The position numbers were made by a program, and so were the translations under genes. Shown piece by piece: positions 1-7,471 of a DNA stretch of 64,000 nucleotides. The stretch lies in assembly GCA_963724135.1 (NCBI GenBank), contig CAVRTA010000002.1, positions 124,001 through 188,000 on the forward strand. Reading direction: 5' to 3'. The notes beneath the pieces were generated by a model. The model did not search any database. It was not told the DNA's origin and saw only the letters and a program-made list of their open reading frames with translations. How positions within the stretch are numbered: position 1 is the first letter of the stretch; every line of letters starts with the position of its first letter. The stretch is from DATLGB01 sp963724135. GTDB lineage: Bacteria; Actinomycetota; Thermoleophilia; Solirubrobacterales; Solirubrobacteraceae.

Positions 1-3000
1 GACCGCGCCACTCGCGAACCCGGACATCGCTGCGAGCGCCTCGCAGCCCTGGCGCTCGGCAACCTCGGCGAGGTCGAGGCAGGCGGCGTGCGCCGTCGTC
101 ACATCGCCGGCGGCCAGCGCGATCTCGACCTGGGCGGCGACCAGTCCCGCGCGGTCGAGCGAGTCGCCGGTTTCGAGCACGGCCCGGCGGATCGCGGCCG
201 CTGCCGCGTCCACTTTGCCCTGCGCCAGCCGCAGCAACGCGAGCCCGGGCTGCGGCTCGCGGCCCGCGGCGCTCGCGGCGCGGAAGCGAGCCTCGGCGTC
301 GTCTACCCGGCCGAGCACCCGCTGGATCTCGCCCTGCCGGTACAGCGCCTCGCGCTGCGCACGCACGTTGAGGTAGCCCTCGGTGAACCGCCCGGCGACT
401 CGCTCGGCTTCTTCGAGCGCGGCCGTCCAATCCCCCTTGAGCTGGATCATCTCTGCCCGATGCACGAGGCAGACGCCGTTGTGGGCGACCATCTCCGGCT
501 GGCGCTCGCACCACCGCGTCAGCGCCTCGGTCCACAGGTGCGCATGGCGCAGCTCGTAGGCGCCGCGGCAGAACCCGATGATGTTGCAGTGCACGATCCC
601 CGTGATCTGAGGCGACAGCTCGCCGGCCGTCGCGACCACCAGCGCCTCGTCGACCAGGCGCAGCCCGTCCTGCACGCGGCCCTGCGCGATCAGCGCGCGC
701 CCCATGTCCATCCGTGCAAGCCACGTCAGGTCGGTGTCGCCGGAGCGCTCGCCGATCGCCTCGGCCTGCGCGGCGGTAGCGTAGCCGCCCTCGTAGTCCC
801 GGGCGCTCATCTGGCGCAGCCACTCCGGGATCAGCAGGTAGCCGCGCAGGGCGCAGTCATCGTCGGGCTCGATCGTGCGTTGCGCGCGTCCGAACCACCC
901 CTGCGCGCGTGCCGCGTCGCCGCGCCAGATCGCGTTGAAGCCGATCCAGAACGCGCAGAGGCCGGCACGCAGCGCTTCGCCGCACTCGACGTATGCGGCG
1001 TAGGCGCGCTCGAGCGCCGCGACGGAGTCGTCGTCGCGACCGAGCATCGTCGCGGCGCGCGCGAGCAACTCGAGGTCGGCGGCGTGCAGCGAAGCGGTCT
1101 GATCGGCTGCGGTGAGCGTCTCGAACGCGGCGTTCCATGCACCGGTCTCGCACTGCGCCCGGGCGCGCTCGACCGGGTCCGCGGGCGCAGCGCCGGGCTC
1201 GGCAGCGAGCCGCTCGAGCGTCTCGCGCCCGCCATCGAGCTCGAGCGCCGCCGTGCCCTCGTCGCCGAGCGCCGCGCAGGCAGTGCCGATCAGCAGCCGC
1301 GTGCGCGCGGTCTCGTATGGGGCCCCCAGCTCCTGCCAGATCGCGACGGAGCGGCGCAGGCTGGCGAGCGCGGCGCCCGCCTCGCCCACGGCCAGCTCGA
1401 TGCGGCCGCGTGCTTGGGCGGCGAGGGCGGCGAGCATGCCCTCGCTCCCCGCCGCGGCCTCCGTGAACCGGTCGCACGCGTCGCGGGCCGCGTCGACGTC
1501 GCCGACCCCGAGCATCACCTCGACGTACGCGGGCAGCAGCCGCAACTCCGCAGCCCTGTCGGGCGCCTCGGCACACGCACGGCGCAACGCCGACGCTGCG
1601 CGGTCGGCATCGCCGCGCCCGAGCCAGAGCAGCGCGAGGCCGGGCTGGGGGTCGTAGCCGAAGCCGCTGGCCTGGCGGAAGCTCTCGTCCGCAGCGGCGA
1701 GGTCCCCACGTAGGCGCTGCGCCTCGCCACGCACGTAGGCGGCCGCCCCAGCCGATCGCCGGTTGCCTGCCTGCTCGCTGCGCACCCGCGCGCGGTCAGC
1801 CTCCTCGATCGCGTCCGGCCACGCCCCCTCGAGCAGCATGAGCTCTGCACGGTGCATGCGGCAGCGGCCGGTGAAGGCGACCATGTCGGGCTGCGCGTCG
1901 CACCACCCGCTCAGCGCCCGCGTCCACTCGCGTGCGCGGCCGACGTCGTGCGCGCCCTGGCAGGCGAGGACGACGCCGCAGTAGACGATCCCGCTGACGA
2001 TCGGGGAGACCTCGCCTTCGTCGAGTAGCAGCATTGCCTCGTCGAGCGCCGGGAGTCCCGCCGCGATCGCTCCCCCCTCGATCAGGAACTGGCCCTTGTC
2101 GGAGAGGCCGAGCGCGACCAGCTCGGCATCCCCGAAGCGCTCCCCGATCGCCGCCGCCTCAGCGCATATCTCGGCGGCGGCTGCGTGGTTACCTTTCGCC
2201 GCTTCCTCGAACGATGCCGGGAAGAGCAGGTACCCGCGCTCCGCGCAGTCGGTGCCTTCGCTCTCGAGCAAGCGCTGCACGCGCGCGAGCCAGCCGCCCG
2301 CCCGTCCGGGCTGGCCCTCGGAGAACAGGTGCAACCCGATCCAGATCGCGGCACGGATCGCAGGCAGACGAGCACCGGCCGAGAGGTGGGCTTGATGCAC
2401 CCGCTCCATCACGCTCAGGTAGCCCTCGAGGTTGCCCAGCATGTACGAGCACGTCGCGAGGAGCTCGAGGTCCGGCGGTTTGAGCTGTCCGGCGCCATCG
2501 GCAGCAGTCAGCGTCTCGAACGCGGCGCTCCAGGAGCCGGACTCGTAGAGCTCGCGCGCGTTGTCGAGCTGCTTCGGCACGAGGGCCACGGCGGTCGCGG
2601 ACCGGGCTGCTCCGCGGGCGGCCTCGGCGATCGGGCCGCCCGCGGCCAGGACCACCCCGGCCGCCTCGAGCCAATGCGGGCCCCACTCCGCCGCGGCTGC
2701 GCCGGCGAGTGCAACGCCCAGGCTCTGCGCGCTGGCGATGCGCTCGGCGGGATCGCGCGCGAGTGCGGCGTCGACGACGTCGCAGATGCCCGCCGGCAGC
2801 TCGGGCGCGGCATCGTGGAGCGGCTCCGGCGCCTCGTGCACGCGCCGGAAGAGCAGGTTCACAGGGTCGCCGTCCGCCGGGAACGGCAGCCGCCGGGCGA
2901 GCAGCCAGTAGAGCGTCGTGCCGAGGGCGTAGACGTCGGTTGCCGGCGTCAGCTCACCGCCCTGGACCTGCTCGGGGGCCATGAACGCCGGTGTCCCGAG

Positions 3001-3564
3001 CGCCGTCCCGTCGGCGGTCGCGGTCGTTGCAGCGGCGCCGAGCACCTTGGCGATCCCGAAGTCGGCGACCTTCAGCGCGCCCGACGCGGCGAAGAGCAGG
3101 TTGGCCGGTTTGATATCGCGATGCAGCAGGCCATGCTCGTGCGCGTGCTGCAGCGCCGAGCAGGTCGCGAGCCCGAGCCCGCATGCGACCTCGGGCACGA
3201 GCTGCTCGCGCGCCGCGCGCTCGGCGACCGTCCCGCCCGTGAGCCGCTCCATCACGAGCAGGCACAACTCGCCGTGCTCGACGTAGTCGTAGACCGGCAC
3301 GATGTGCGGGTGATCGAGCGACGCGAGCCGCTGCCCCTCGGCAAGAAAGCGAGCACGCACGTCGGGGTCGGATGCGTAGAGGGCCGGCAGCTGTTTGATC
3401 GCGACCTCGCGCCCGAGCGCCCGGTGACGCCCGGCCAACACCACCCCCCAGCCGCCGCGGCCGAGCTCCTCGCCGATCTCGTAGGCCGCGAGCGCGGCGG
3501 CGACGCTGCCGGCCGCCGCCGGCTCGTCGCCCGCCGCGGGCGACACGTCCTCGCCTTCCGCCAT
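1..3564 (-). CDS. Ser/Thr protein kinase with two tandem TPR-like modules (3' end outside window)
   Basis: The ORF reads from ATG 3564 without a stop to the window edge (1188 codons, incomplete C-terminus). Residues about 29-285 form a Hanks-type kinase: glycine loop GRGGWGVV, VAIK lysine, catalytic HRDIKPAN and DFG are all present, so it should be active. After a short linker come two copies of an about 465-residue alpha-helical, TPR-like module. The first starts near residue 337 and the second near 802. Matching landmarks are SWSAAFETLTAAD and AWNAAFETLTAAD, and WTRALSGWC and WTEALTRWC. Modules of this kind often occur in LuxR-type ATPase regulators; here they are attached to a kinase. No transmembrane helix is obvious. 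The gene is divergent from the FHA-HTH gene 60 bp away, a likely phosphorylation partner (inference). The long opposite-strand ORFs here are shadows of this GC-rich gene. Confidence 0.9.
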   Translation of the reverse strand, partial: MAEGEDVSPAAGDEPAAAGSVAAALAAYEIGEELGRGGWGVVLAGRHRALGREVAIKQLPALYASDPDVRARFLAEGQRLASLDHPHIVPVYDYVEHGELCLLVMERLTGGTVAERAAREQLVPEVACGLGLATCSALQHAHEHGLLHRDIKPANLLFAASGALKVADFGIAKVLGAAATTATADGTALGTPAFMAPEQVQGGELTPATDVYALGTTLYWLLARRLPFPADGDPVNLLFRRVHEAPEPLHDAAPELPAGICDVVDAALARDPAERIASAQSLGVALAGAAAAEWGPHWLEAAGVVLAAGGPIAEAARGAARSATAVALVPKQLDNARELYESGSWSAAFETLTAADGAGQLKPPDLELLATCSYMLGNLEGYLSVMERVHQAHLSAGARLPAIRAAIWIGLHLFSEGQPGRAGGWLARVQRLLESEGTDCAERGYLLFPASFEEAAKGNHAAAAEICAEAAAIGERFGDAELVALGLSDKGQFLIEGGAIAAGLPALDEAMLLLDEGEVSPIVSGIVYCGVVLACQGAHDVGRAREWTRALSGWCDAQPDMVAFTGRCRMHRAELMLLEGAWPDAIEEADRARVRSEQAGNRRSAGAAAYVRGEAQRLRGDLAAADESFRQASGFGYDPQPGLALLWLGRGDADRAASALRRACAEAPDRAAELRLLPAYVEVMLGVGDVDAARDACDRFTEAAAGSEGMLAALAAQARGRIELAVGEAGAALASLRRSVAIWQELGAPYETARTRLLIGTACAALGDEGTAALELDGGRETLERLAAEPGAAPADPVERARAQCETGAWNAAFETLTAADQTASLHAADLELLARAATMLGRDDDSVAALERAYAAYVECGEALRAGLCAFWIGFNAIWRGDAARAQGWFGRAQRTIEPDDDCALRGYLLIPEWLRQMSARDYEGGYATAAQAEAIGERSGDTDLTWLARMDMGRALIAQGRVQDGLRLVDEALVVATAGELSPQITGIVHCNIIGFCRGAYELRHAHLWTEALTRWCERQPEMVAHNGVCLVHRAEMIQLKGDWTAALEEAERVAGRFTEGYLNVRAQREALYRQGEIQRVLGRVDDAEARFRAASAAGREPQPGLALLRLAQGKVDAAAAAIRRAVLETGDSLDRAGLVAAQVEIALAAGDVTTAHAACLDLAEVAERQGCEALAAMSGFASGAV

Positions 3565-3623
3565 GACCGAACCCTAACCGGGGCGGGTTGCCCGGCGGGG
3601 GCGTTGCGGTCACAATCGGCCCC

Positions 3624-4307
3624 GTGACCAGCCCGCTGACGGCGCACTCGGCCACGCCCGCCGAGCTGAAGGACAGGTTGGCGGCCGACCGCGCCGGCGT
3701 CCCCTACCTGCTCTATCGCGACGGCGACGGCGGGCAGGAGATATTCACGCTGCCGAGCGACCGCGAGACTGCGACGATCGGTCGCGGGCCCGCTTGTGAC
3801 ATCTGCCTGGAGTGGGACGCCGAGGTCTCGCGCGTCCACGCCAGGCTCGAGCGTCTCGGTGACGAGTGGACGGTCGCCGACGAGAACCTGTCGCGCAACG
3901 GGACGTTCCTGAACGACGAGCGCGTGCACGGGCGCCGGCCTCTGCGCGACGGGGACGTCGCGCGCTGCGGGGTCACGGACCTGGCCTTCCGGACGCCGCT
4001 CGGCGGGCTCGCGGAGACCGCGCCTCCGAGTGTTTCGACGCCGCAGATCCAGCTTTCGCCCGCGCAGCGCCGCGTGCTCGTCGCCCTCTGCCGGCCGTAC
4101 GCGCCCTCGAACCCTTTCCCCCGGCCGGCGAGCAACCGCCAGATCGCCGACGAGCTCGTCCTCAGCGAGGCGGCCGTCAAGACGCACCTGCGCACGCTGT
4201 TCGACCGCTTCGACGTCGGCGAGCTGCCCAACAACGCCAAGCGCGCGCGGCTCGTGGAACTGGCGCTCACCTCGCGCGCGGTGCTGCCGCGCGAGCTCGA
4301 GGGCTGA
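3624..4307 (+). CDS. FHA domain-HTH transcriptional regulator
   Basis: About 227 residues from GTG 3624; an in-frame ATG at 3588 is an alternative start. Residues about 35-120 are an FHA domain with the canonical phosphothreonine-reading residues: IGRG, SRVHARL and SRNGTFLN. Residues about 140-227 form a LuxR/winged-type HTH (SNRQIADELVLSEAAVKTHLRTLF). FHA domains bind pThr peptides, so this protein probably couples the divergent Ser/Thr kinase to transcription or to another pThr-bearing partner. A clear paralog lies at 51490-52101, again beside a Ser/Thr kinase. Family assignment is firm; the kinase partnership is inferred from position. Confidence 0.85.
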   Translation: MTSPLTAHSATPAELKDRLAADRAGVPYLLYRDGDGGQEIFTLPSDRETATIGRGPACDICLEWDAEVSRVHARLERLGDEWTVADENLSRNGTFLNDERVHGRRPLRDGDVARCGVTDLAFRTPLGGLAETAPPSVSTPQIQLSPAQRRVLVALCRPYAPSNPFPRPASNRQIADELVLSEAAVKTHLRTLFDRFDVGELPNNAKRARLVELALTSRAVLPRELEG

Positions 4308-4385
4308 GACGACCAGCCCTTGGGTGCATGGTCGGCGGCGTCCTCGCAGCGGATCCTTGAGCGGTCCCCACGATTCAAGGAGAAC

Positions 4386-4523
4386 ATGATGACCAGCAAG
4401 ATGATCGCCCTCACCCTCACCCTCGCGGCCCTGATCGCTACCCCCGCCAGCGCCGGCATCGGCACGAGCCCGGGCACGGGACCGGCCGGCGCCGAGATGG
4501 ACCACGGCCGCGGACCGCGCTGA
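4386..4523 (+). CDS. Small secreted peptide, 45 aa
   Basis: ATG 4386 (or the adjacent ATG 4389) is preceded by a good Shine-Dalgarno, AAGGAG at 4378-4383. The product begins with a clear Sec signal peptide (Met/Lys start, hydrophobic LTLTLAALIA, then TPASA). It leaves a mature tail of about 22 residues rich in Gly, Pro and Thr and ending HGRGPR. No family is recognised. It is short, but the start site and signal sequence together support expression. Confidence 0.5.
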   Translation: MMTSKMIALTLTLAALIATPASAGIGTSPGTGPAGAEMDHGRGPR

Positions 4524-4661
4524 GGTCAGCTGCTCCCTGGACAGCTCAGGGCCGGAGGTCGCTTGTCGGCCGCGTAGGCCCGTTCATCGTCGGTGCAGAG
4601 ACCGCAGTGAAGTCCGCGCACGGGCACCGTTGCCTGTGGGCGGCACGCTCGAGTTCGCCCG

Positions 4662-4690
4662 GGCGCGAGGACATCACGGGTCCTCGCGCC
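4662..4690. terminator. Strong hairpin in the 4524-4845 gap
   Basis: Perfect 11-bp inverted repeat GGCGCGAGGAC / GTCCTCGCGCC with a 7-nt loop and no U-tract. It lies between the small peptide gene (+) and the acetyltransferase gene (-), so it could terminate either transcript. The rest of this 322-bp gap shows no convincing gene. Confidence 0.4.
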
Positions 4691-4845
4691 GCCGGCGGAG
4701 GTGTGGTGCGAAGGCCGCCGGAGCCGCGAATCATTTCGACGAGTGCGCGCGTGGATGGCGACGGCGCCACCGCCATCTCGGTCCGATCGTCTGCGAGCGC
4801 GACGAGTAGCCGGAGGGTCTGGGTTCCGTCGCGCCCGTTCCCGCT

Positions 4846-5361
4846 TCAGCCGCGCGGCACGCGTCCGAGCAGCACGGTCAGGTAGCGCTCCATCCCGCGG
4901 CGCTCGTAGAACCGCAGCGCGCCGTCGTTGCCGTCCATGACGTAGAGCATCAGCTCGTCGATCCCGAGGCTGCGGAGGAGCTCGTAGGCGGCGTCCATCA
5001 GCGCGGCGCCGATGCCGGCTCCTCGCCGACCCTGTGCGACCGACAGCGTCTCGATCTCCGCCATCCGGGCGCCGGTCGCCAGCGATGTCTGCCCGCCGAT
5101 CTCCGCCACGAACGCGTACCCGACGACGTCGCCGCCCTCCACGGCGATCAGCAGGTGCCCGCCGGCGCTCTCGAGCAGCGTGACGTAGTGACGGCGCCGG
5201 CGCTCCCACGCGTCCTCGTCGTCGCGGAAGGCCGCAACCGCTGCGGCCCCGGGCGCGCACGCCCTGTGATGCGCGTGGAGTGAGAGGAACAGCGGCCTCA
5301 GCTCGGCCACGCGCTCCGGTCCCGCCGCGACGATCTGGAGATCGTGCGTTGTCGCGCTCAT
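4846..5361 (-). CDS. GNAT family N-acetyltransferase
   Basis: 171 residues. The acetyl-CoA-binding motif A is visible as IETLSVAQGRRGAGIGAALMD, in the Q/R-x-x-G-x-G/A pattern. It is followed by the C-terminal LYVMDGNDGALRFYERRGM segment typical of GNATs. Substrate unknown. The start codon overlaps the stop codon of the upstream SnoaL-like gene (TCAT at 5358-5361, read as ATGA), so the two are translationally coupled. Confidence 0.88.
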   Translation of the reverse strand: MSATTHDLQIVAAGPERVAELRPLFLSLHAHHRACAPGAAAVAAFRDDEDAWERRRRHYVTLLESAGGHLLIAVEGGDVVGYAFVAEIGGQTSLATGARMAEIETLSVAQGRRGAGIGAALMDAAYELLRSLGIDELMLYVMDGNDGALRFYERRGMERYLTVLLGRVPRG

Positions 5362-5723
5362 GGCGCTGCCACAACCGGCCGGTCACCGGAGCAGACGAGG
5401 TGGAGCTTGCTGATCAGGCCGTCGGCGACGTCGTAGTAGGCGTTCTGCTCGAAGACGAACTGCTCGCCGCCCTCCGCGATGCGGACCCGGTAGCGGACGC
5501 TGGGGCGGTCGACGACGATGCCCCCCTCGACAGTCTCGAGGTCTCGCACAGGCGCGAACCAGGCCTCGAGAATGGCAACGAACGCGTCACGGTCGCCGGC
5601 CTCGAACATCCGCCCGGGCGTCAGGCCCCGGAACTCGACGTCAGGCGCCAGCAGCGCCGCCGCCGCCTCGAAGTCGTTGGCCGCCGCGGCCCTGATCAGC
5701 TGCTCTCCCAGTTGGTCCTGCAT
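5358..5723 (-). CDS. SnoaL-like / NTF2-fold protein
   Basis: 121 residues. The N-terminal helix LIRAAAANDFEAAAALLAPDVEFRGLTPGRMFEAGDR and the repeated strands (VEGGIVVDRPSVRYRVR, EQFVFEQNAYYDVADGLISKLHLV) match the SnoaL/ketosteroid-isomerase-like fold. Such proteins are small hydrolases/isomerases or ligand-binding proteins, and no catalytic role can be assigned. ATG 5723 follows a GGAG-type ribosome site. First gene of a two-gene operon with the acetyltransferase. Confidence 0.75.
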   Translation of the reverse strand: MQDQLGEQLIRAAAANDFEAAAALLAPDVEFRGLTPGRMFEAGDRDAFVAILEAWFAPVRDLETVEGGIVVDRPSVRYRVRIAEGGEQFVFEQNAYYDVADGLISKLHLVCSGDRPVVAAP

Positions 5724-5827
5724 GATCTCCTCGCTCTCCTCGACAGGCGTTTCGTCGGACGCTCGTGACCGTATGTGTGGCCGGATCCGGCGTCATGGGG
5801 CAGCTGCCTCATAGAGTTCGCTCACAA

Positions 5828-7381
5828 ATGACCCCCGCAGACGAGGCGACCGGGGTCTCCGGCGCCGAGTTGCTGGCCGCGCTCTCGTTGGCGATCGATC
5901 TCGGGCTGGGGCAGCCGATGGAGCACGTCCTGCGGTCCTGCGCTCTCGCGCTGGGCATCGCCGACGTCGCGGGCCTCGATCAGGACGAGCGGCAGACGAC
6001 CTTCTACGTCGCCCTCCTGGCCTGGATCGGCTGCAGCGCCGACGCGCACGAGATCGCACGCTGGTTCGGCGACGACATCGACTTCCGCGCCGGCAGCTAC
6101 ACGGTCGACCTGAAGGGAGCGGCGGCGACGCGGTACATGCTGCTGCGGCTGGGGGCCGGCGCCGGCGTGACAGGACGTGCGCGGGTCGCCGCCGCTTTCG
6201 TCCGAGACGGGGTCCGGGACTTCGATCCGATGCAGACGCACTGCGAGGTCGCCGGCTCGTTCGGGGAGCGACTCGGGCTCGCCGGGCCGGTCCGCGCCGC
6301 GCTGCTCCAGGTCTTCGAGCGCTGGGATGGCAAAGGTCAGCCGGACGGATTGCTGCACGACGAGCTGGTGCTCCCGATGCGGGTCGTCCATCTGGCGGAG
6401 ATCGTCGAGGTCTTCCACCGCACGGGCGGCGTCGGCGCCGCGGTCGCGGTGGCGCGCGAACGACGCGGGACACAGTTCGACCCCGGGCTGGTCGAGGCGT
6501 TCGTCTCGGCGGCACCCAGCCTGCTCGGCGAGCTCGACGCAGAGCCCACCTGGGAGCGGGTGATCGGGGGAGAGCCGGGCCTGCGGCGCACCCTGACCGA
6601 CACCGAACTCGATTCGGCGCTCGAAGCGGTCGCGGATTTCGCCGATCTGAAATCGCCGTACATGCTCGGGCACTCTCGCGGCGTGGCCGAGCTCGCAGCG
6701 GGCGCGGCGCAGTCGCTCGGGCTTGCCGACCCAGAGCTTCGGCTCCTCCGGCGGGCGGGGCTCGTCCACGACGTGGGCCGTCTCGGCGTGTCGAACGCGA
6801 TCTGGGACAAGCCCGGTCCCTTGACGGCGAGCGAGCGCGAGCGCGTCCGCATCTACCCCTACCTCACCGAGCGGGTGCTCGCCAGGCCGGCGGCGCTCGC
6901 CCGCCTCGGGCGCGTCGCGGCACTCCACCAGGAGCGGCTCGACGGGTCCGGCTATCCGCACGGAATGAGCGGTAGTGCGATCGACGTCGCGGCGCGGGTG
7001 CTCGCCGCGGCCGATGTCTTTCAGGCGCTGCGCGAACCGCGACCGCACCGCGACCGGCTCACCGAGGACGACGCGGCCGCCACGCTGCGTCTGGAGGCGC
7101 GCGCGGGGCGTCTGGACGGAGAGGCCGTCAACGCCGTACTCGCTGCCGCAGGGCACCGCGTCGAAACCCGTCCCGAGCTCCCCGCTGGGCTCACGCCGCG
7201 CGAGCTGCAGGTCCTCCGTCTGCTCGCGCGCGGGATGTCCAGCCGGACGATCGGGGAGCGTCTGAGGATCTCACCCAAGACGGCCCGCAACCACATCGAG
7301 CACATCTACACCAAAGCCGGGGTGTCGACGCGCGCCGGGGTCAGCCTGTTCGCCGTGCGCCACGGACTGGTCAGCGAGTGA
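5828..7381 (+). CDS. HD-GYP domain phosphohydrolase with C-terminal LuxR HTH
   Basis: 517 residues from ATG 5828; in-frame starts also exist at 5765 and 5795. Near residue 313 is the catalytic HD (LVHDVGRLG), and near 367-378 the HQERLDGSGYPHGM signature of HD-GYP cyclic-di-GMP phosphodiesterases. Residues about 455-517 are a LuxR HTH (LTPRELQVLRLLARGMSSRTIGERL). The N-terminal half holds a second, degenerate copy of the GYP region (ERWDGKGQPDGL, then MRVVHLAEIVEVF), which suggests an internal duplication in which one copy lost catalysis. Coupling c-di-GMP or a related nucleotide to DNA binding is an inference. Confidence 0.82.
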   Translation: MTPADEATGVSGAELLAALSLAIDLGLGQPMEHVLRSCALALGIADVAGLDQDERQTTFYVALLAWIGCSADAHEIARWFGDDIDFRAGSYTVDLKGAAATRYMLLRLGAGAGVTGRARVAAAFVRDGVRDFDPMQTHCEVAGSFGERLGLAGPVRAALLQVFERWDGKGQPDGLLHDELVLPMRVVHLAEIVEVFHRTGGVGAAVAVARERRGTQFDPGLVEAFVSAAPSLLGELDAEPTWERVIGGEPGLRRTLTDTELDSALEAVADFADLKSPYMLGHSRGVAELAAGAAQSLGLADPELRLLRRAGLVHDVGRLGVSNAIWDKPGPLTASERERVRIYPYLTERVLARPAALARLGRVAALHQERLDGSGYPHGMSGSAIDVAARVLAAADVFQALREPRPHRDRLTEDDAAATLRLEARAGRLDGEAVNAVLAAAGHRVETRPELPAGLTPRELQVLRLLARGMSSRTIGERLRISPKTARNHIEHIYTKAGVSTRAGVSLFAVRHGLVSE

Positions 7382-7400
7382 AGCTGCGGAACTCTGGCGG

Positions 7401-7448
7401 AGCTGGCTGTCACGCCGGAGGTCGCGGGTTCGAGTCCCGTCGCTCCCG
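7401..7448 (+). pseudogene. 3' remnant of a tRNA-Asp-like gene
   Basis: The segment carries an anticodon arm with GTC (7409-7411) flanked by CTGGC/GCCGG stems. It also has a perfect T-arm (GCGGG TTCGAGT CCCGT) and a 3' acceptor strand CGCTCCCG. The matching 5' acceptor strand (GGGAGCG) is absent upstream, the D-arm is abnormal (CTC/GAG with a 5-nt loop), and the anticodon loop has 6 rather than 7 nt. It is therefore not a functional tRNA. Such 3' tRNA fragments are typical scars of integration at a tRNA gene. It lies between two convergent genes. Confidence 0.6.
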
Positions 7449-7471
7449 TCCCGCGTGAGACCTTTCGAGCA

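Noticed and set aside
88..1713. Long plus-strand ORF of 541 codons opposite the kinase gene
   Set aside because: Its product is Arg/Gly/Glu-rich low-complexity sequence, while the minus strand in the same interval encodes a clearly conserved kinase with TPR modules.
4546..4776. 76-codon minus-strand ORF downstream of the acetyltransferase
   Set aside because: Low-complexity product, no ribosome site, and it spans the strong hairpin at 4662-4690.
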